A stretch of DNA of 24,216 nt from Butyrivibrio sp. (GTDB lineage Bacteria > Bacillota_A > Clostridia > Lachnospirales > Lachnospiraceae): positions 1 through 24,216 of the forward strand of contig JAGOGF010000027.1 of the NCBI GenBank assembly GCA_017996845.1, in the 5' to 3' direction. The position numbers and the translations under genes were made by a program. Numbering within the stretch: position 1 is the stretch's first letter; every line of letters begins with the position of its first letter. The notes under the pieces were generated by a model. The model did no database searches, was not told where the DNA came from, and saw only the letters and a program-made list of their open reading frames with translations. This document shows, piece by piece, positions 1 through 7,439 of the stretch.

Positions 1-72
1 TCAAAACACCAGAACCAAAGCCGTTTAGCCTTCCGGTTGATTGCACCGGATCAATGCATATTATATCATTAG

Positions 73-100
73 TTGAACATGGATATTTTTATATTATAGT
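73..100 (+). promoter_or_regulatory. Promoter of the phosphotransferase gene
   Basis: A TTGAAC -35 box (73-78) and a TATAGT -10 box (95-100) are separated by 16 bases. Transcription would start near 107, so the reading frame that is open from 54 must begin later, supporting the start at 132. Bases 1-72 hold no gene I can assign; they may be the end of an upstream gene or spacer. Confidence 0.5.
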
Positions 101-131
101 ACGTGTATTGTTGTGGAAGGATCAGGTGAGA

Positions 132-1157
132 ATGGGAGTAAGCGAAGGTAATATGCAGGAAGCTTTGCATGAGGCACTGAAAAAGGTATTTAATCAGGAG
201 ATTACAGTGGTAAGCTGTGAAACAAAGGAGCTGAAAGGTGGAACGGTCGGAGAGATAACCTTTTTATCCGGCATGGCAGCGACAGAAAAAGGGGAGAACC
301 TGCCATATAAGGTTGTCTGCAAGAAGCAGACAAAGTGGGAACGCTATGGTGACCCGGATTCCTGGAGAAGAGAATATGATCTATATAAAGGAAATCTCGA
401 TACGGCGTTTTCGGATTCTTTTTGCTGGCCTAAATGTTATGCTGCGGAGATTTCTGATGAGGAGACACAGATCTGGATGGAATACATTGATGGTGTTTCA
501 GGATCGGATCTGACAGGAGAGATGTATGAACAGAGCGCACTGGAGCTCGGCAGATTTCAGAGCAGACTTTATGCAGATAAACCGGAAGCACTGAGCAGAC
601 TTTCCAATCTGAGCAGCAAAGATTATTGTAAGAATTTCTATTACCATTATCGGTCATGGAATGAAGTACATGACTATATTCGTGCACAGGACTGTGAGAT
701 ACCAAAGCATTTGTGCGAGATGCTCATCGATCTGGACGAGCGTGCGCAAGAACTCTGGAATGAGATTGAACAGCTGCCGGTGGTGCTGTGCCACAGGGAT
801 TTCTGGGTGGCAAATATTTTTTATTCAGATCAGAAGATCCGATTGATCGATTGGGACACTGCGGGATTTGGATATGCAGGGGAAGATATTGCGAGTCTGC
901 TTGCGGATGAAGCGGATGTTGCCCATATGGCTGAGAACTATAAACGCTGCGTGAAGGCATATTACAGGGGATTTGCAGAATATAGTGATGTATCACATAT
1001 CAAATATTCCTATATCAAAGAATTCATTCTCTTTTTGTTTGGATACAGGTTGGTAGAAGGAATCAAATTTGCAGAAACGCAGGAAGAAAAAAGGCTGCAA
1101 CTGGATACCCTTCAGAAAATATATGAGATAGAAGATGAATTTGAGGACAGAAAATGA
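132..1157 (+). CDS. APH/choline kinase-like phosphotransferase
   Basis: This 341-residue protein belongs to the aminoglycoside phosphotransferase/choline kinase fold, cytosolic enzymes that move the ATP gamma-phosphate to a small hydroxylated substrate. The catalytic loop is visible as HRDFWVANIF (about residues 221-230, catalytic Asp in HRD) and the metal-binding segment as LIDWDTAGFG (about 238-247). The N-terminal lobe, with a KVVCKK strand near 60-65, is divergent. The frame is open from 54, but the promoter at 73-100 favours ATG 132, which has GGAAGG 11 bases upstream; ATG 153 with AAGG before it is a close alternative. The stop overlaps the start of the next gene (ATGA), so the two are translationally coupled. 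The substrate cannot be read from sequence; antibiotic resistance is possible but unproven. Confidence 0.8.
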   Translation: MGVSEGNMQEALHEALKKVFNQEITVVSCETKELKGGTVGEITFLSGMAATEKGENLPYKVVCKKQTKWERYGDPDSWRREYDLYKGNLDTAFSDSFCWPKCYAAEISDEETQIWMEYIDGVSGSDLTGEMYEQSALELGRFQSRLYADKPEALSRLSNLSSKDYCKNFYYHYRSWNEVHDYIRAQDCEIPKHLCEMLIDLDERAQELWNEIEQLPVVLCHRDFWVANIFYSDQKIRLIDWDTAGFGYAGEDIASLLADEADVAHMAENYKRCVKAYYRGFAEYSDVSHIKYSYIKEFILFLFGYRLVEGIKFAETQEEKRLQLDTLQKIYEIEDEFEDRK

Positions 1158-1615
1158 AAATTGAACAGATCAGAGATGATGATAAAAAGAAAGAAGTAAC
1201 CAGAGAGATATTGGAGGCCCTTCCGGAATGGTTTGGGATTCCGGAAGCGAGAGAAGAATATATTGAAAAAAGTGCAGGCGGATTATTCTGGTGTGCGTAT
1301 GAAGGCGAACAGGCTGTTGGATTTCTGTGTTTGAATGAAACCGGGAAAGCTACGGTTGAATTGTATGTCATGGGAATATTGAAGGCGTATCATCGAAAGG
1401 GGATCGGACGATTGTTGTTTGATGCGGCAAAAGAAACTGCAAAGGAACAGGGGTACTCTTTTATTCAGGTTAAAACAGTTCAGATGGGCAGATATGAGGA
1501 GTATGACTGCACCAATCGGTTTTATTTTTCGCTTGGTTTTAAAGAGTTTGAAGTATTCCCGACGCTGTGGGATGAATGGAATCCCTGCCAGATATATGTC
1601 ATGGCGTTAGATTAA
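1154..1615 (+). CDS. GNAT family N-acetyltransferase
   Basis: A 153-residue protein of the GCN5-related acetyltransferase fold, which transfers acetyl from acetyl-CoA to an amine. The acetyl-CoA pyrophosphate-binding motif is clear in YHRKGIGRLLFDAA (about residues 79-92), following the beta-4 strand (VELYVMGIL). The C-terminal part (FYFSLGFKEFEVFPTLW) is typical of the fold's last strands. Its ATG overlaps the stop of the phosphotransferase gene by four bases, so both are made from one message. The acceptor is unknown. The pairing of an O-phosphotransferase with an N-acetyltransferase recalls small-molecule modification or resistance loci, but that is inference from context only. Confidence 0.85.
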   Translation: MKIEQIRDDDKKKEVTREILEALPEWFGIPEAREEYIEKSAGGLFWCAYEGEQAVGFLCLNETGKATVELYVMGILKAYHRKGIGRLLFDAAKETAKEQGYSFIQVKTVQMGRYEEYDCTNRFYFSLGFKEFEVFPTLWDEWNPCQIYVMALD

Positions 1616-1688
1616 AAAGCGTATGGAAGAGGATCTGGAACGATTTAAGAAAATATATGATTTGGAAGATATTAAGAAAGAATATTAA
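1611..1688 (+). pseudogene. Remnant of a second phosphotransferase C-terminus
   Basis: Between the two acetyltransferase genes lies a short open stretch (ATG 1623, stop 1686-1688) whose peptide contains KKIYDLEDIKKEY. It resembles the end of the phosphotransferase at 132-1157 (QKIYEIEDEFEDRK). At DNA level, 1635-1670 aligns without gaps to 1101-1136 at a constant offset of 534 bases: CTGGA, then AGAAAATATATGA, then GAAGAT match exactly, about 27 of 36 positions by eye. I read this as the tail of a lost second phosphotransferase copy. The match is short, so a coincidental or independent small ORF is not excluded. Confidence 0.45.
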
Positions 1689-1705
1689 AGAGGATATTGA
1701 CGGGA

Positions 1706-2185
1706 ATGATACATCTGGAAGAAATTACGAACAAAAATATATGGAAAGTATGCACACTGGAAGTAATGGAGGGACAGAAAAATTTTGTCGCTGACAACAT
1801 ACAAAGTCTTGCGGAAGCCTTTGCAACCCGTAATGAAGGAAATCATGCATTGCCGCTTGCAGTGTACAATGATGAGGATATGATCGGTTTTGTCATGATC
1901 GGAAAAGGAACTGTCGGTAATGAGAATGAAAGTGAACTGATCAGGAAAAATTACAGTTTATGGAGACTCATGATAGATCAGAAATATCAGGGGAAGGGAC
2001 TTGGTAAAATGACACTGGAAGCTGTTGTTAACTTTATCAGAACATATCCTTTCGGGCCTGCAGCGCAGGTATGGCTTTCCTATGAACCGGCAAATGCACA
2101 TGCGATAGAGCTTTATCACAAATTCGGATTTGTTGAAAACGGAGAGATGTGTGGAAGTGAGACAGTGGCAGTATATGATTTGTGA
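1706..2185 (+). CDS. GNAT N-acetyltransferase, polyamine acetyltransferase-like
   Basis: A 159-residue GNAT enzyme. The acetyl-CoA loop is QKYQGKGLGKMTLEAV (about residues 92-107), and YEPANAHAIELYHKFGF is the usual C-terminal helix and strand. The N-terminal pattern (ITNKNIWKVCTLEV, then NFVADNIQSLAEA) recalls BltD-type spermine/spermidine acetyltransferases, so a polyamine substrate is a reasonable guess, not a proof. An upstream in-frame TTG (1697) exists, but ATG 1706 fits AGAGGA at 1689-1694 better. It differs in family from the acetyltransferase at 1154-1615, so the two are not recent duplicates. It follows the phosphotransferase remnant by 17 bases and may share the promoter at 73-100. 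Confidence 0.82.
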   Translation: MIHLEEITNKNIWKVCTLEVMEGQKNFVADNIQSLAEAFATRNEGNHALPLAVYNDEDMIGFVMIGKGTVGNENESELIRKNYSLWRLMIDQKYQGKGLGKMTLEAVVNFIRTYPFGPAAQVWLSYEPANAHAIELYHKFGFVENGEMCGSETVAVYDL

Positions 2186-2374
2186 TATGTGATACCAGAA
2201 AGAAAAGATATATCGGGTGGTACATTTTTCAATATAACAGGTATTAAAAAACAGGCATTTTTCTTATTTCATTTTGTTTTAATAATACTGCATAATGATG
2301 ATACCTTAAACAGTATATGCTGTATTCTTTGCAGTTAGTGAATGGACAGTAATCAAACAGGGAAAAATATTTGT

Positions 2375-2403
2375 TTGACATAATATATTCAGTATGGTAG
2401 CAT
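2375..2403 (+). promoter_or_regulatory. Promoter of the T-box/alaS transcript
   Basis: A perfect TTGACA (2375-2380), a 17-base spacer and TAGCAT (2398-2403) preceded by TG one base earlier form an extended -10 promoter. Transcription would begin near 2410, just upstream of T-box stem I. The stretch 2186-2374 is AT-rich and shows no gene or clear terminator. Confidence 0.6.
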
Positions 2404-2422
2404 CTGAATAACTCAAACGAAA

Positions 2423-2656
2423 AAGCTATGATGAGAAACAGTAAATATTAGTGATCTTACAGAGAGAAGATGATTGGTGCAAGTCTTCATTGATCTAATA
2501 TCGAAGCAGTCTCGGAGCTGTGAACCGAACGGATTCGTCTTAGTAGGCTTCAACGGAATTCCACCGTTAGCAGGGAAGCGATATCGGAAATGACATATTC
2601 TGTTTTTCCCGTATTGACAAAGTGCAGAGCAATCTGAATTTAGGTGGTAACACGGA
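2423..2656 (+). promoter_or_regulatory. T-box leader (tRNA-sensing riboswitch)
   Basis: The leader has the classical T-box parts. The basal stem I helix pairs AAGC (2423-2426) with GCTT (2547-2550). The kink-turn elements are GATGA (2430-2434) opposite AGTA (2542-2545). GAAAC (2435-2439) pairs imperfectly with GTCTT (2537-2541), and AGTA (2440-2443) fits the loop-E strand of the specifier loop. AGAGAGAAGA and GGTG (2461-2478) belong to the apical stem I region, and GGAG lies at 2514-2517. Stem III pairs AACGG (2552-2556) with CCGTT (2564-2568). The T-box proper is TAGGTGGTAACACGG (2641-2655); its TGGT would pair with an ACCA tRNA end, so the tRNA should have discriminator A, consistent with tRNA-Ala. 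Uncharged tRNA would stabilise the antiterminator (TTAGG 2640-2644 with CCTAA 2670-2674). No GCN triplet is evident in the expected specifier region. Confidence 0.93.
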
Positions 2657-2667
2657 CATAATAGTTC

Positions 2668-2705
2668 GCCCTAAGTTGACAATCAGTCGACTTAGGGCTT
2701 TTTTT
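2668..2705 (+). terminator. T-box regulated intrinsic terminator
   Basis: A 13-base-pair stem (2668-2680 with 2686-2698, one G-T wobble) with loop AATCA is followed by seven T residues. The 5' arm contains the CCTAA needed by the antiterminator, so the two structures are mutually exclusive. Confidence 0.92.
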
Positions 2706-2764
2706 GTTTTGAGTAAAAGCATTTTGTGCGGTATAGGGACATTACAAAGAAAGGAGTACTGGCA

Positions 2765-4552
2765 ATGAAAGCAAATGAGTTAAGAAGGATGTATGTAAGT
2801 TTTTTTGAAGAAAGGGGGCATAAAGAGATTGCGTCAGCCTCACTTCTACCGGAGAATGATCCAACTGTTCTATTTACCACGGCAGGTATGCACCCGCTGG
2901 TACCATACCTGCTTGGTGAAAGTCATCCGCAGGGGAGGCGTCTTACGGACATTCAGAAATGTGTGAGAACTGGAGATATTGATGAGGTTGGTGATGACAC
3001 ACATTTAACTTTTTTTGAAATGTTGGGGAACTGGTCACTGGGTGATTATTTCAAAGAAGAATCCATATCCATGAGCTTTGATTTTCTGATCAGCAGGCTG
3101 CATATACCGGTAGAGCGGCTTGCAGTAACTATCTTTGAAGGCGATAAAATGTTTCCCCGTGATACGGAAACCGAGAATATATGGGTGCGAAAGGGTTTAA
3201 AGAAGAGTCAGATCTTTTCCTATGGGCGGGAAGAAAACTGGTGGGGACCAGCAGGCCGGACCGGCCCCTGTGGGCCTGATACAGAAATCTTTTATGACAT
3301 GGGAAAGCCAAAATGCAGTGATAAATGCGGACCGGCGTGCAATTGTGGAAAATATGTTGAGATATGGAACAATGTATTTATGCAGTTCAATCAAAATGCA
3401 GATGGAAGTTTCACGCAGCTTCAACAGAAAAACGTGGATACCGGGATGGGATTTGAGCGTGTTCTTACGATCTTCAACGGGAAAACGAATGTATATGAAA
3501 CGGAGCTTTTTGCTCCAGTTATGAATCATCTGGAAAGCATTCTCAGCAAATCAAATGTGGGAATGGAAGAACGGGAAAAAAGAATTATCTGTGAACATAT
3601 CAGGGCAGTCAGCTTTATTCTGGGAGATCCGCATAGAATCTGCCCGTCTAATACGGAACAAGGTTATATTTTGCGGCGTCTGATCCGCAGAATGATCAGA
3701 ATATTTAAGAAAGCGGGCATAAATCAAAACTGTTTATGTGATCTGGCTGAAGTGATCATTCAACAATATAAAACAGAATATACGGAACTGGAAGAGAATG
3801 AAACATTTATTTTGGAGCAGATGCAAAAAGAATACGAATTGTTTACCAAAACGTTGGATGATGGTTTGAAAAAAGCAGATCATTATCTGAATCAGATGGG
3901 AGAAAATAATATATTAAGCGGTGAACTGGCATTTAAGCTATATGATACATATGGTTTTCCAATTGAATTTACGAGTGAGCTTGCTGGGGAAAGAGGATAT
4001 TCCGTAGATATGGAAGCTTTTTTGCAGAAATATGCGGAGCATCAGGAAAAGTCAAGAAAAGGTGCAGGGGAAAAGTTCAAAGGTGGCCTTGCGGATCACA
4101 GTGCAGAGTCAGCAAGGCTTCATACGGCAACGCATCTGTTAAATGGTGCACTGCATAAAGTGCTTGGAAATGAGATTTCCCAGCGTGGGAGCAATATTAC
4201 GCCGGAAAGACTGCGCTTTGATTTTTCTTTTCATAGGAAAGTGACTGTTGAGGAGCTGGCAGAAGTAGAACGAATTGTCAATGAGGCGATTGAAAATCAT
4301 GTTGATGTGTCCATGCAGGAAATGAAGCTGAATGAAGCATATCAGCTTGGTGCAATTGGCGTATTTACGAGTAAGTATGAAGAAAATGTTAAAGTATATT
4401 CCATACCGGGCTATTCCTGCGAAATCTGTGGCGGACCACATGCAGATAATACAGGAGAACTGGGATCTTTTAAGATCATCAAAGAAGAGGCTTCTTCAGC
4501 AGGGGTAAGGAGGATTAAAGCGGTGATTGGGGAATGCGGACACCAAACCTGA
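2765..4552 (+). CDS. alaS: Alanyl-tRNA synthetase, short form lacking C-Ala
   Basis: This enzyme would charge tRNA-Ala with alanine in the cytosol. Class II catalytic-core features are visible: [17 protein letters not shown] (about residues 80-96), [21 protein letters not shown] (158-178), [10 protein letters not shown] (199-208) and DTGMGFERV (225-233). A Cys cluster (184, 188, 192, 194) sits in the catalytic region and could bind metal. The editing domain is present, with HTATH (453-457) and CGGPH (555-559) giving the HxxxH and CxxxH zinc ligands that remove mischarged Ser or Gly. The protein ends about 35 residues after this, at 595 residues, whereas typical bacterial AlaRS is near 870; the C-Ala domain is missing with no sign of a frameshift, so this is a naturally short form. 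AAGGAG (2751-2756) eight bases upstream selects ATG 2765. It could be a second AlaRS beside a full-length copy elsewhere. Confidence 0.9.
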   Translation: MKANELRRMYVSFFEERGHKEIASASLLPENDPTVLFTTAGMHPLVPYLLGESHPQGRRLTDIQKCVRTGDIDEVGDDTHLTFFEMLGNWSLGDYFKEESISMSFDFLISRLHIPVERLAVTIFEGDKMFPRDTETENIWVRKGLKKSQIFSYGREENWWGPAGRTGPCGPDTEIFYDMGKPKCSDKCGPACNCGKYVEIWNNVFMQFNQNADGSFTQLQQKNVDTGMGFERVLTIFNGKTNVYETELFAPVMNHLESILSKSNVGMEEREKRIICEHIRAVSFILGDPHRICPSNTEQGYILRRLIRRMIRIFKKAGINQNCLCDLAEVIIQQYKTEYTELEENETFILEQMQKEYELFTKTLDDGLKKADHYLNQMGENNILSGELAFKLYDTYGFPIEFTSELAGERGYSVDMEAFLQKYAEHQEKSRKGAGEKFKGGLADHSAESARLHTATHLLNGALHKVLGNEISQRGSNITPERLRFDFSFHRKVTVEELAEVERIVNEAIENHVDVSMQEMKLNEAYQLGAIGVFTSKYEENVKVYSIPGYSCEICGGPHADNTGELGSFKIIKEEASSAGVRRIKAVIGECGHQT

Positions 4553-4565
4553 TAAAGCATTTTTA

Positions 4566-4616
4566 TTGACATTGTATGAAAAAACTGTAATATAAAATTG
4601 AACGCTGTTCAATTTT
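4566..4616 (+). promoter_or_regulatory. Promoter and perfect palindromic TetR operator
   Basis: TTGACA (4566-4571), a 16-base spacer and TAATAT (4588-4593) form a promoter. Directly after the -10 box lies a perfect inverted repeat with 10-base arms, AAAATTGAAC (4594-4603) and GTTCAATTTT (4607-4616), around a 3-base centre. It covers the expected transcription start and ends one base before the GGAG ribosome site, so a bound dimer would block initiation. It is the obvious autoregulatory site for the adjacent TetR protein. Confidence 0.8.
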
Positions 4617-4625
4617 GGAGAAAAA

Positions 4626-5201
4626 ATGATGAAATCAGAGAATACCAAAGAAAAAATTATTCGTGAAACAATTGCGCTGATCCGGAAAATGGATGGGGAA
4701 ACGGATCAGGTTACCATTCGCAGGATTGCAGAAAATGCAAAGGTCGGAACAGGGCTGATTAATCACTATTTTGAATCAAAGGAGAATCTGATCCGTATTT
4801 GTGTGCAGCAGATTATTGAGCAGGTCGTATGCACTTTTAAAGCGGAAAAAATAGATGGAAGAGAGTCGATTGATATCACGAAGGCAGTAGCATGTCAGGT
4901 TATGGATTTTCTGATGGAAAACGAGCAGATAGCGAGAATATCCATTTTGGGGGATTTGTCCGGACCGCAAAGGAATGATAATTCCATGCGGACAGCGCTT
5001 GGTTTTGCCAAATGTATGGCAGGTGACACTCCTGCAAAGCAGTATATGAAAAAAGCTTTCTTTCTGGTTGCTATCCTGCAGGAATCCTTTTTGCGCAGAG
5101 AGGAAATGCCTGAGATTTCAGGAACGGATTTCTATGATAACAAGCAAAGAGATTTGTATATAGAGGAAATTGTTAATATGGTTATGGGAGCGCAAATATG
5201 A
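4626..5201 (+). CDS. TetR/AcrR family transcriptional repressor
   Basis: A 191-residue dimeric DNA-binding regulator. The N-terminal helix-turn-helix is recognisable: TIRRIAENAKVGTGLINHYF (about residues 29-48) followed by ESKENLI. The remaining 130 residues form the usual variable all-helical ligand-binding and dimerisation domain, which gives no ligand identity. Two start codons (4626 and 4629) follow GGAG at 4617-4620; either works. The gene sits immediately behind a perfect palindrome that fits autorepression, and its stop overlaps the start of the flavin reductase gene (ATGA), so repressor and reductase are one regulated unit. The inducer may be a redox-active or toxic small molecule handled by the reductase. 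Confidence 0.9.
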   Translation: MMKSENTKEKIIRETIALIRKMDGETDQVTIRRIAENAKVGTGLINHYFESKENLIRICVQQIIEQVVCTFKAEKIDGRESIDITKAVACQVMDFLMENEQIARISILGDLSGPQRNDNSMRTALGFAKCMAGDTPAKQYMKKAFFLVAILQESFLRREEMPEISGTDFYDNKQRDLYIEEIVNMVMGAQI

Positions 5202-6064
5202 GATATGTCATGATAAACGGGAGTCCGCATAGAGGCAATACATGGAAGCTGGCAGAAATTGTAAGAAAAGAACTGTTTGAACTGGATGCCGATTGTGAGA
5301 TTGCAGAAATTCATCTGGCGGAACTGGAGATCCCGTTTTGTACCGGGTGCAGTAGCTGCTTTCGGCTTGGAAATGAGAAATGCCCGCATTATTCCAAAAT
5401 GAAAGTAATCATAGAGGCAATGGAGCAGGCAGATGGTATTATTTTCGTGTCGTCGACCTTTAATATACGGCCTACTGCGCTGCTTAAAAATATGTTTGAT
5501 CATTTATGCTTCTATATGCACAGACCGCACTTTTTTACAAAAAAGGCACTGATTCTGACAACAACAGGCGGAGTTGGAGGCGGGAAGGCTGCCAGAGAAA
5601 TAGCTGCTACATTGTATGGCATCGGATTTAACAGATGCTTTTTATTCAGTCAGGCTTCCTACAGCTGGAATAATTACAAAGTGACAGAGAAAGCAGGAAG
5701 ACAGTTGCGCAACAAAACAAATCGGTTTTATCGTGATGTGAAGTCCAAAAGACTGCATGCGCCTGCCTGCATGCTGCTGATTCCCTACAATCTGTTCAGG
5801 GGAATGTCACTTGCATACACAAAGGAAGCGGAATATCCAACTGCAGATGGAGAATATTGGACACAAAAGTCTCGGATAAAAGGAGTCTATGACTCTGCTG
5901 TATCTGTTCCATTTTATAAAAAGCCAATCGGATTTTTTTTTATTATATCGGCAAATATATGGGAAAGAAGATTCTGGTCACATACAGAAAAGCATCGGAT
6001 AGATCAGCAATGTTTTGAATGGTATGATTTGCAGACGGATAGCGGTATACTGTTTCCAGGTTGA
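5198..6064 (+). CDS. NAD(P)H-dependent flavin oxidoreductase, frameshifted 3' end
   Basis: This is a flavodoxin-fold NADPH-dependent FMN reductase-like protein. The FMN phosphate-binding segment is INGSPHRGNTWKLAE near the N-terminus, followed by CTGCSSCF and KCPHYSKM (about residues 48-68), the Cys-rich segment of this family, and TTTGGVGGGKA (126-136). As given, the frame yields 288 residues, but the last 40 or so look foreign. At a run of nine T (5933-5941), adding one T, or slipping back one base, restores YYIGKYMGKKILVTYRKAS and a stop at 6016-6018, giving a protein of about 273 residues. The frame past the T run is therefore probably not the ancestral one; a sequencing error, a real mutation, or programmed slippage could each explain it. 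It overlaps the TetR gene by four bases. Confidence 0.8.
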   Translation: MRYVMINGSPHRGNTWKLAEIVRKELFELDADCEIAEIHLAELEIPFCTGCSSCFRLGNEKCPHYSKMKVIIEAMEQADGIIFVSSTFNIRPTALLKNMFDHLCFYMHRPHFFTKKALILTTTGGVGGGKAAREIAATLYGIGFNRCFLFSQASYSWNNYKVTEKAGRQLRNKTNRFYRDVKSKRLHAPACMLLIPYNLFRGMSLAYTKEAEYPTADGEYWTQKSRIKGVYDSAVSVPFYKKPIGFFFIISANIWERRFWSHTEKHRIDQQCFEWYDLQTDSGILFPG

Positions 6065-6096
6065 GATCAAAAATGTATTGCGGGAGAGCATAAGAT

Positions 6097-6321
6097 ATGA
6101 TACGGACATTTGAAACACACAAAATAAGAGTACAAAAGGAGTTAACCGGGAAATACTTGTCTGGAATTTAAAGGAGTCAGTCATACAGCCACACTTTTTC
6201 TGGATGAAGGCGTGCATACATTAACAATTCGGTCAGATAACAGATTCAGTGAAAAAAGTGCACTTCATATTCCCAATGATTATATGTCGTACGCAGACCG
6301 GTTCTCCTTGAAAATAAGTGA
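6097..6321 (+). pseudogene. Decayed GH2 beta-glucuronidase-like gene
   Basis: Three fragments in different frames match the start of a family 2 glycoside hydrolase. ATG 6097 begins MIRTFETHKIRVQKELTGKY, a typical GH2 N-terminus, and stops at 6169. Another frame (6164-6294) reads EFKGVSHTATLFLD, then jumps directly to EGVHTLTIR and DNRFSEKSALHIPNDYMSY, the sugar-binding and sandwich region of beta-glucuronidases, with the segment normally between the two missing. A third frame (6295-6318) reads RPVLLENK and stops at 6319, as expected after a lost GGIT turn. So there is one internal deletion per junction plus frameshifts, and everything downstream, including the catalytic barrel, is gone. The remnant abuts the LysR gene. 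The family assignment is from motif memory. Confidence 0.75.
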
Positions 6322-6333
6322 ACGCTTAACATC

Positions 6334-7212
6334 TCACAATCCCTCTCCAGGAAGAAGCTCCAGAAAAGCTTTTGCGCTTGTAGTCAGGTACTTATCTTTA
6401 TGATGAACCTCGTAATAGGTTCGCTGCAGCGATTCCCCTTTTATCGGACGCGTACAGATTTTTCCTTCCTGCAGTGCATTTTCGACAAGTCGTTCCGGAA
6501 GGATGGAGATACCGATGCCAACGGCGACTGCCCGGATGAGTGCGGTGGTGCTTCGGCTTTCCCATATTGGATCAAGGATCAGATGATGCGCAGCGAAGAC
6601 GCTTTCAACAAAGTTTCTTCCTGCGCTTCCTTTTTCGCGCATCAGAAGCGGATATGCTGCAATATCCTGCAGCATGATTTCGGAATGCATCAGAAGCGGA
6701 TGCATCGGAGGGGTGATCAGAATCAGGTGATCCGTTGCAAAGGCAGATGAAACGAGATGACTGCGCTGGATGGTATCTTCAATCAGGGCAAGGTCCAGCA
6801 TGTTTTCGGACAGGGCATTTTGAAGCGTTTCAGAGTTGGATATGGTGACTTTCAATTCTGTAGATGGGTATGTTTTCTGGAACTGCATCACAAGGGATGG
6901 AAGCAGAAAGTTACCAATCGTGATACTGGCACCGATCCGCAGGAGACCACAATCATTTCCATTCTGGAAGGATTGTTCCAGAGAATCGAAAGAGGCAATC
7001 ATCTGAAGAGACTGTTCGTACAGTTTTGCGCCGTAGGTTGTGGGAACAAGTCTGCGGTGCAGCCGCTCGAAGAGGCATAGCGAGAACTCATGCTCCAGTT
7101 CGTGTATGGCTCTGGAAACAGCGGGCTGTGCCATATGAAGCTGTTCTGCAGCTTTTGTCACAGAACCGCAGCGACAGACTGCAGTAAATATTCTAAGATT
7201 CTGAATGGTCAT
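6334..7212 (-). CDS. LysR family transcriptional regulator
   Basis: A 292-residue LysR-type regulator on the minus strand. The N-terminal winged helix is standard: LRIFTAVCRCGSVTKAAEQL followed by AQPAVSRAIHELE (residues 6-39). The rest is the periplasmic-binding-protein-like effector domain (LRIGASITIGNFLLP begins it near residue 91). ATG 7212 has GGGAG seven bases before it. It is transcribed away from the CHR transporter genes across a 227-base gap, the usual LysR arrangement in which the regulator controls its divergent neighbour, so it probably regulates 7440-8650. It ends 13 bases from the GH2 remnant, which reads toward it. Confidence 0.93.
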   Translation of the reverse strand: MTIQNLRIFTAVCRCGSVTKAAEQLHMAQPAVSRAIHELEHEFSLCLFERLHRRLVPTTYGAKLYEQSLQMIASFDSLEQSFQNGNDCGLLRIGASITIGNFLLPSLVMQFQKTYPSTELKVTISNSETLQNALSENMLDLALIEDTIQRSHLVSSAFATDHLILITPPMHPLLMHSEIMLQDIAAYPLLMREKGSAGRNFVESVFAAHHLILDPIWESRSTTALIRAVAVGIGISILPERLVENALQEGKICTRPIKGESLQRTYYEVHHKDKYLTTSAKAFLELLPGEGL

Positions 7213-7280
7213 TCTGATACTCCCGGATTGGTTTGTGAAATAAATATATTCTATAATATAACATATTTGATATGAAAATC

Positions 7281-7352
7281 ATAAAATATTAGTATTTTAT
7301 TTATCTTTTAGATTGCGCTATGCTGATAGCAAAAGAAAATATGAAAGCATAG
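7281..7352. promoter_or_regulatory. Candidate operators between lysR and the CHR genes
   Basis: Two inverted repeats lie in the AT-rich divergent gap. ATAAAATA (7281-7288) and TATTTTAT (7293-7300) form a perfect palindrome with a 4-base centre. CTATGCT (7318-7324) and AGCATAG (7346-7352) form a second perfect repeat spaced by 21 bases. LysR proteins bind interrupted palindromes in such places. Which repeat is used, if any, cannot be told, and promoter boxes here are not distinct. Confidence 0.35.
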
Positions 7353-7439
7353 TGATTTGCAAAGGGCAGGCTGGATGCTGCACACAGGTTTAATATATGA
7401 CCATTTTGCAGGATGAGAATCACAATATAAGGTGATGAA

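Noticed and set aside
1..72. Possible end of an upstream gene at the left edge
   Set aside because: All three plus-strand frames are short and give no recognisable peptide, so no feature can be supported.
54..131. In-frame N-terminal extension of the phosphotransferase from ATG 54
   Set aside because: A promoter (73-100) lies inside it, no ribosome site precedes ATG 54, and the peptide does not look like the family's N-terminus.
5978..6217. Minus-strand open frame over the GH2 remnant
   Set aside because: No ribosome site or recognisable features, and the opposite strand holds ordered GH2 fragments.
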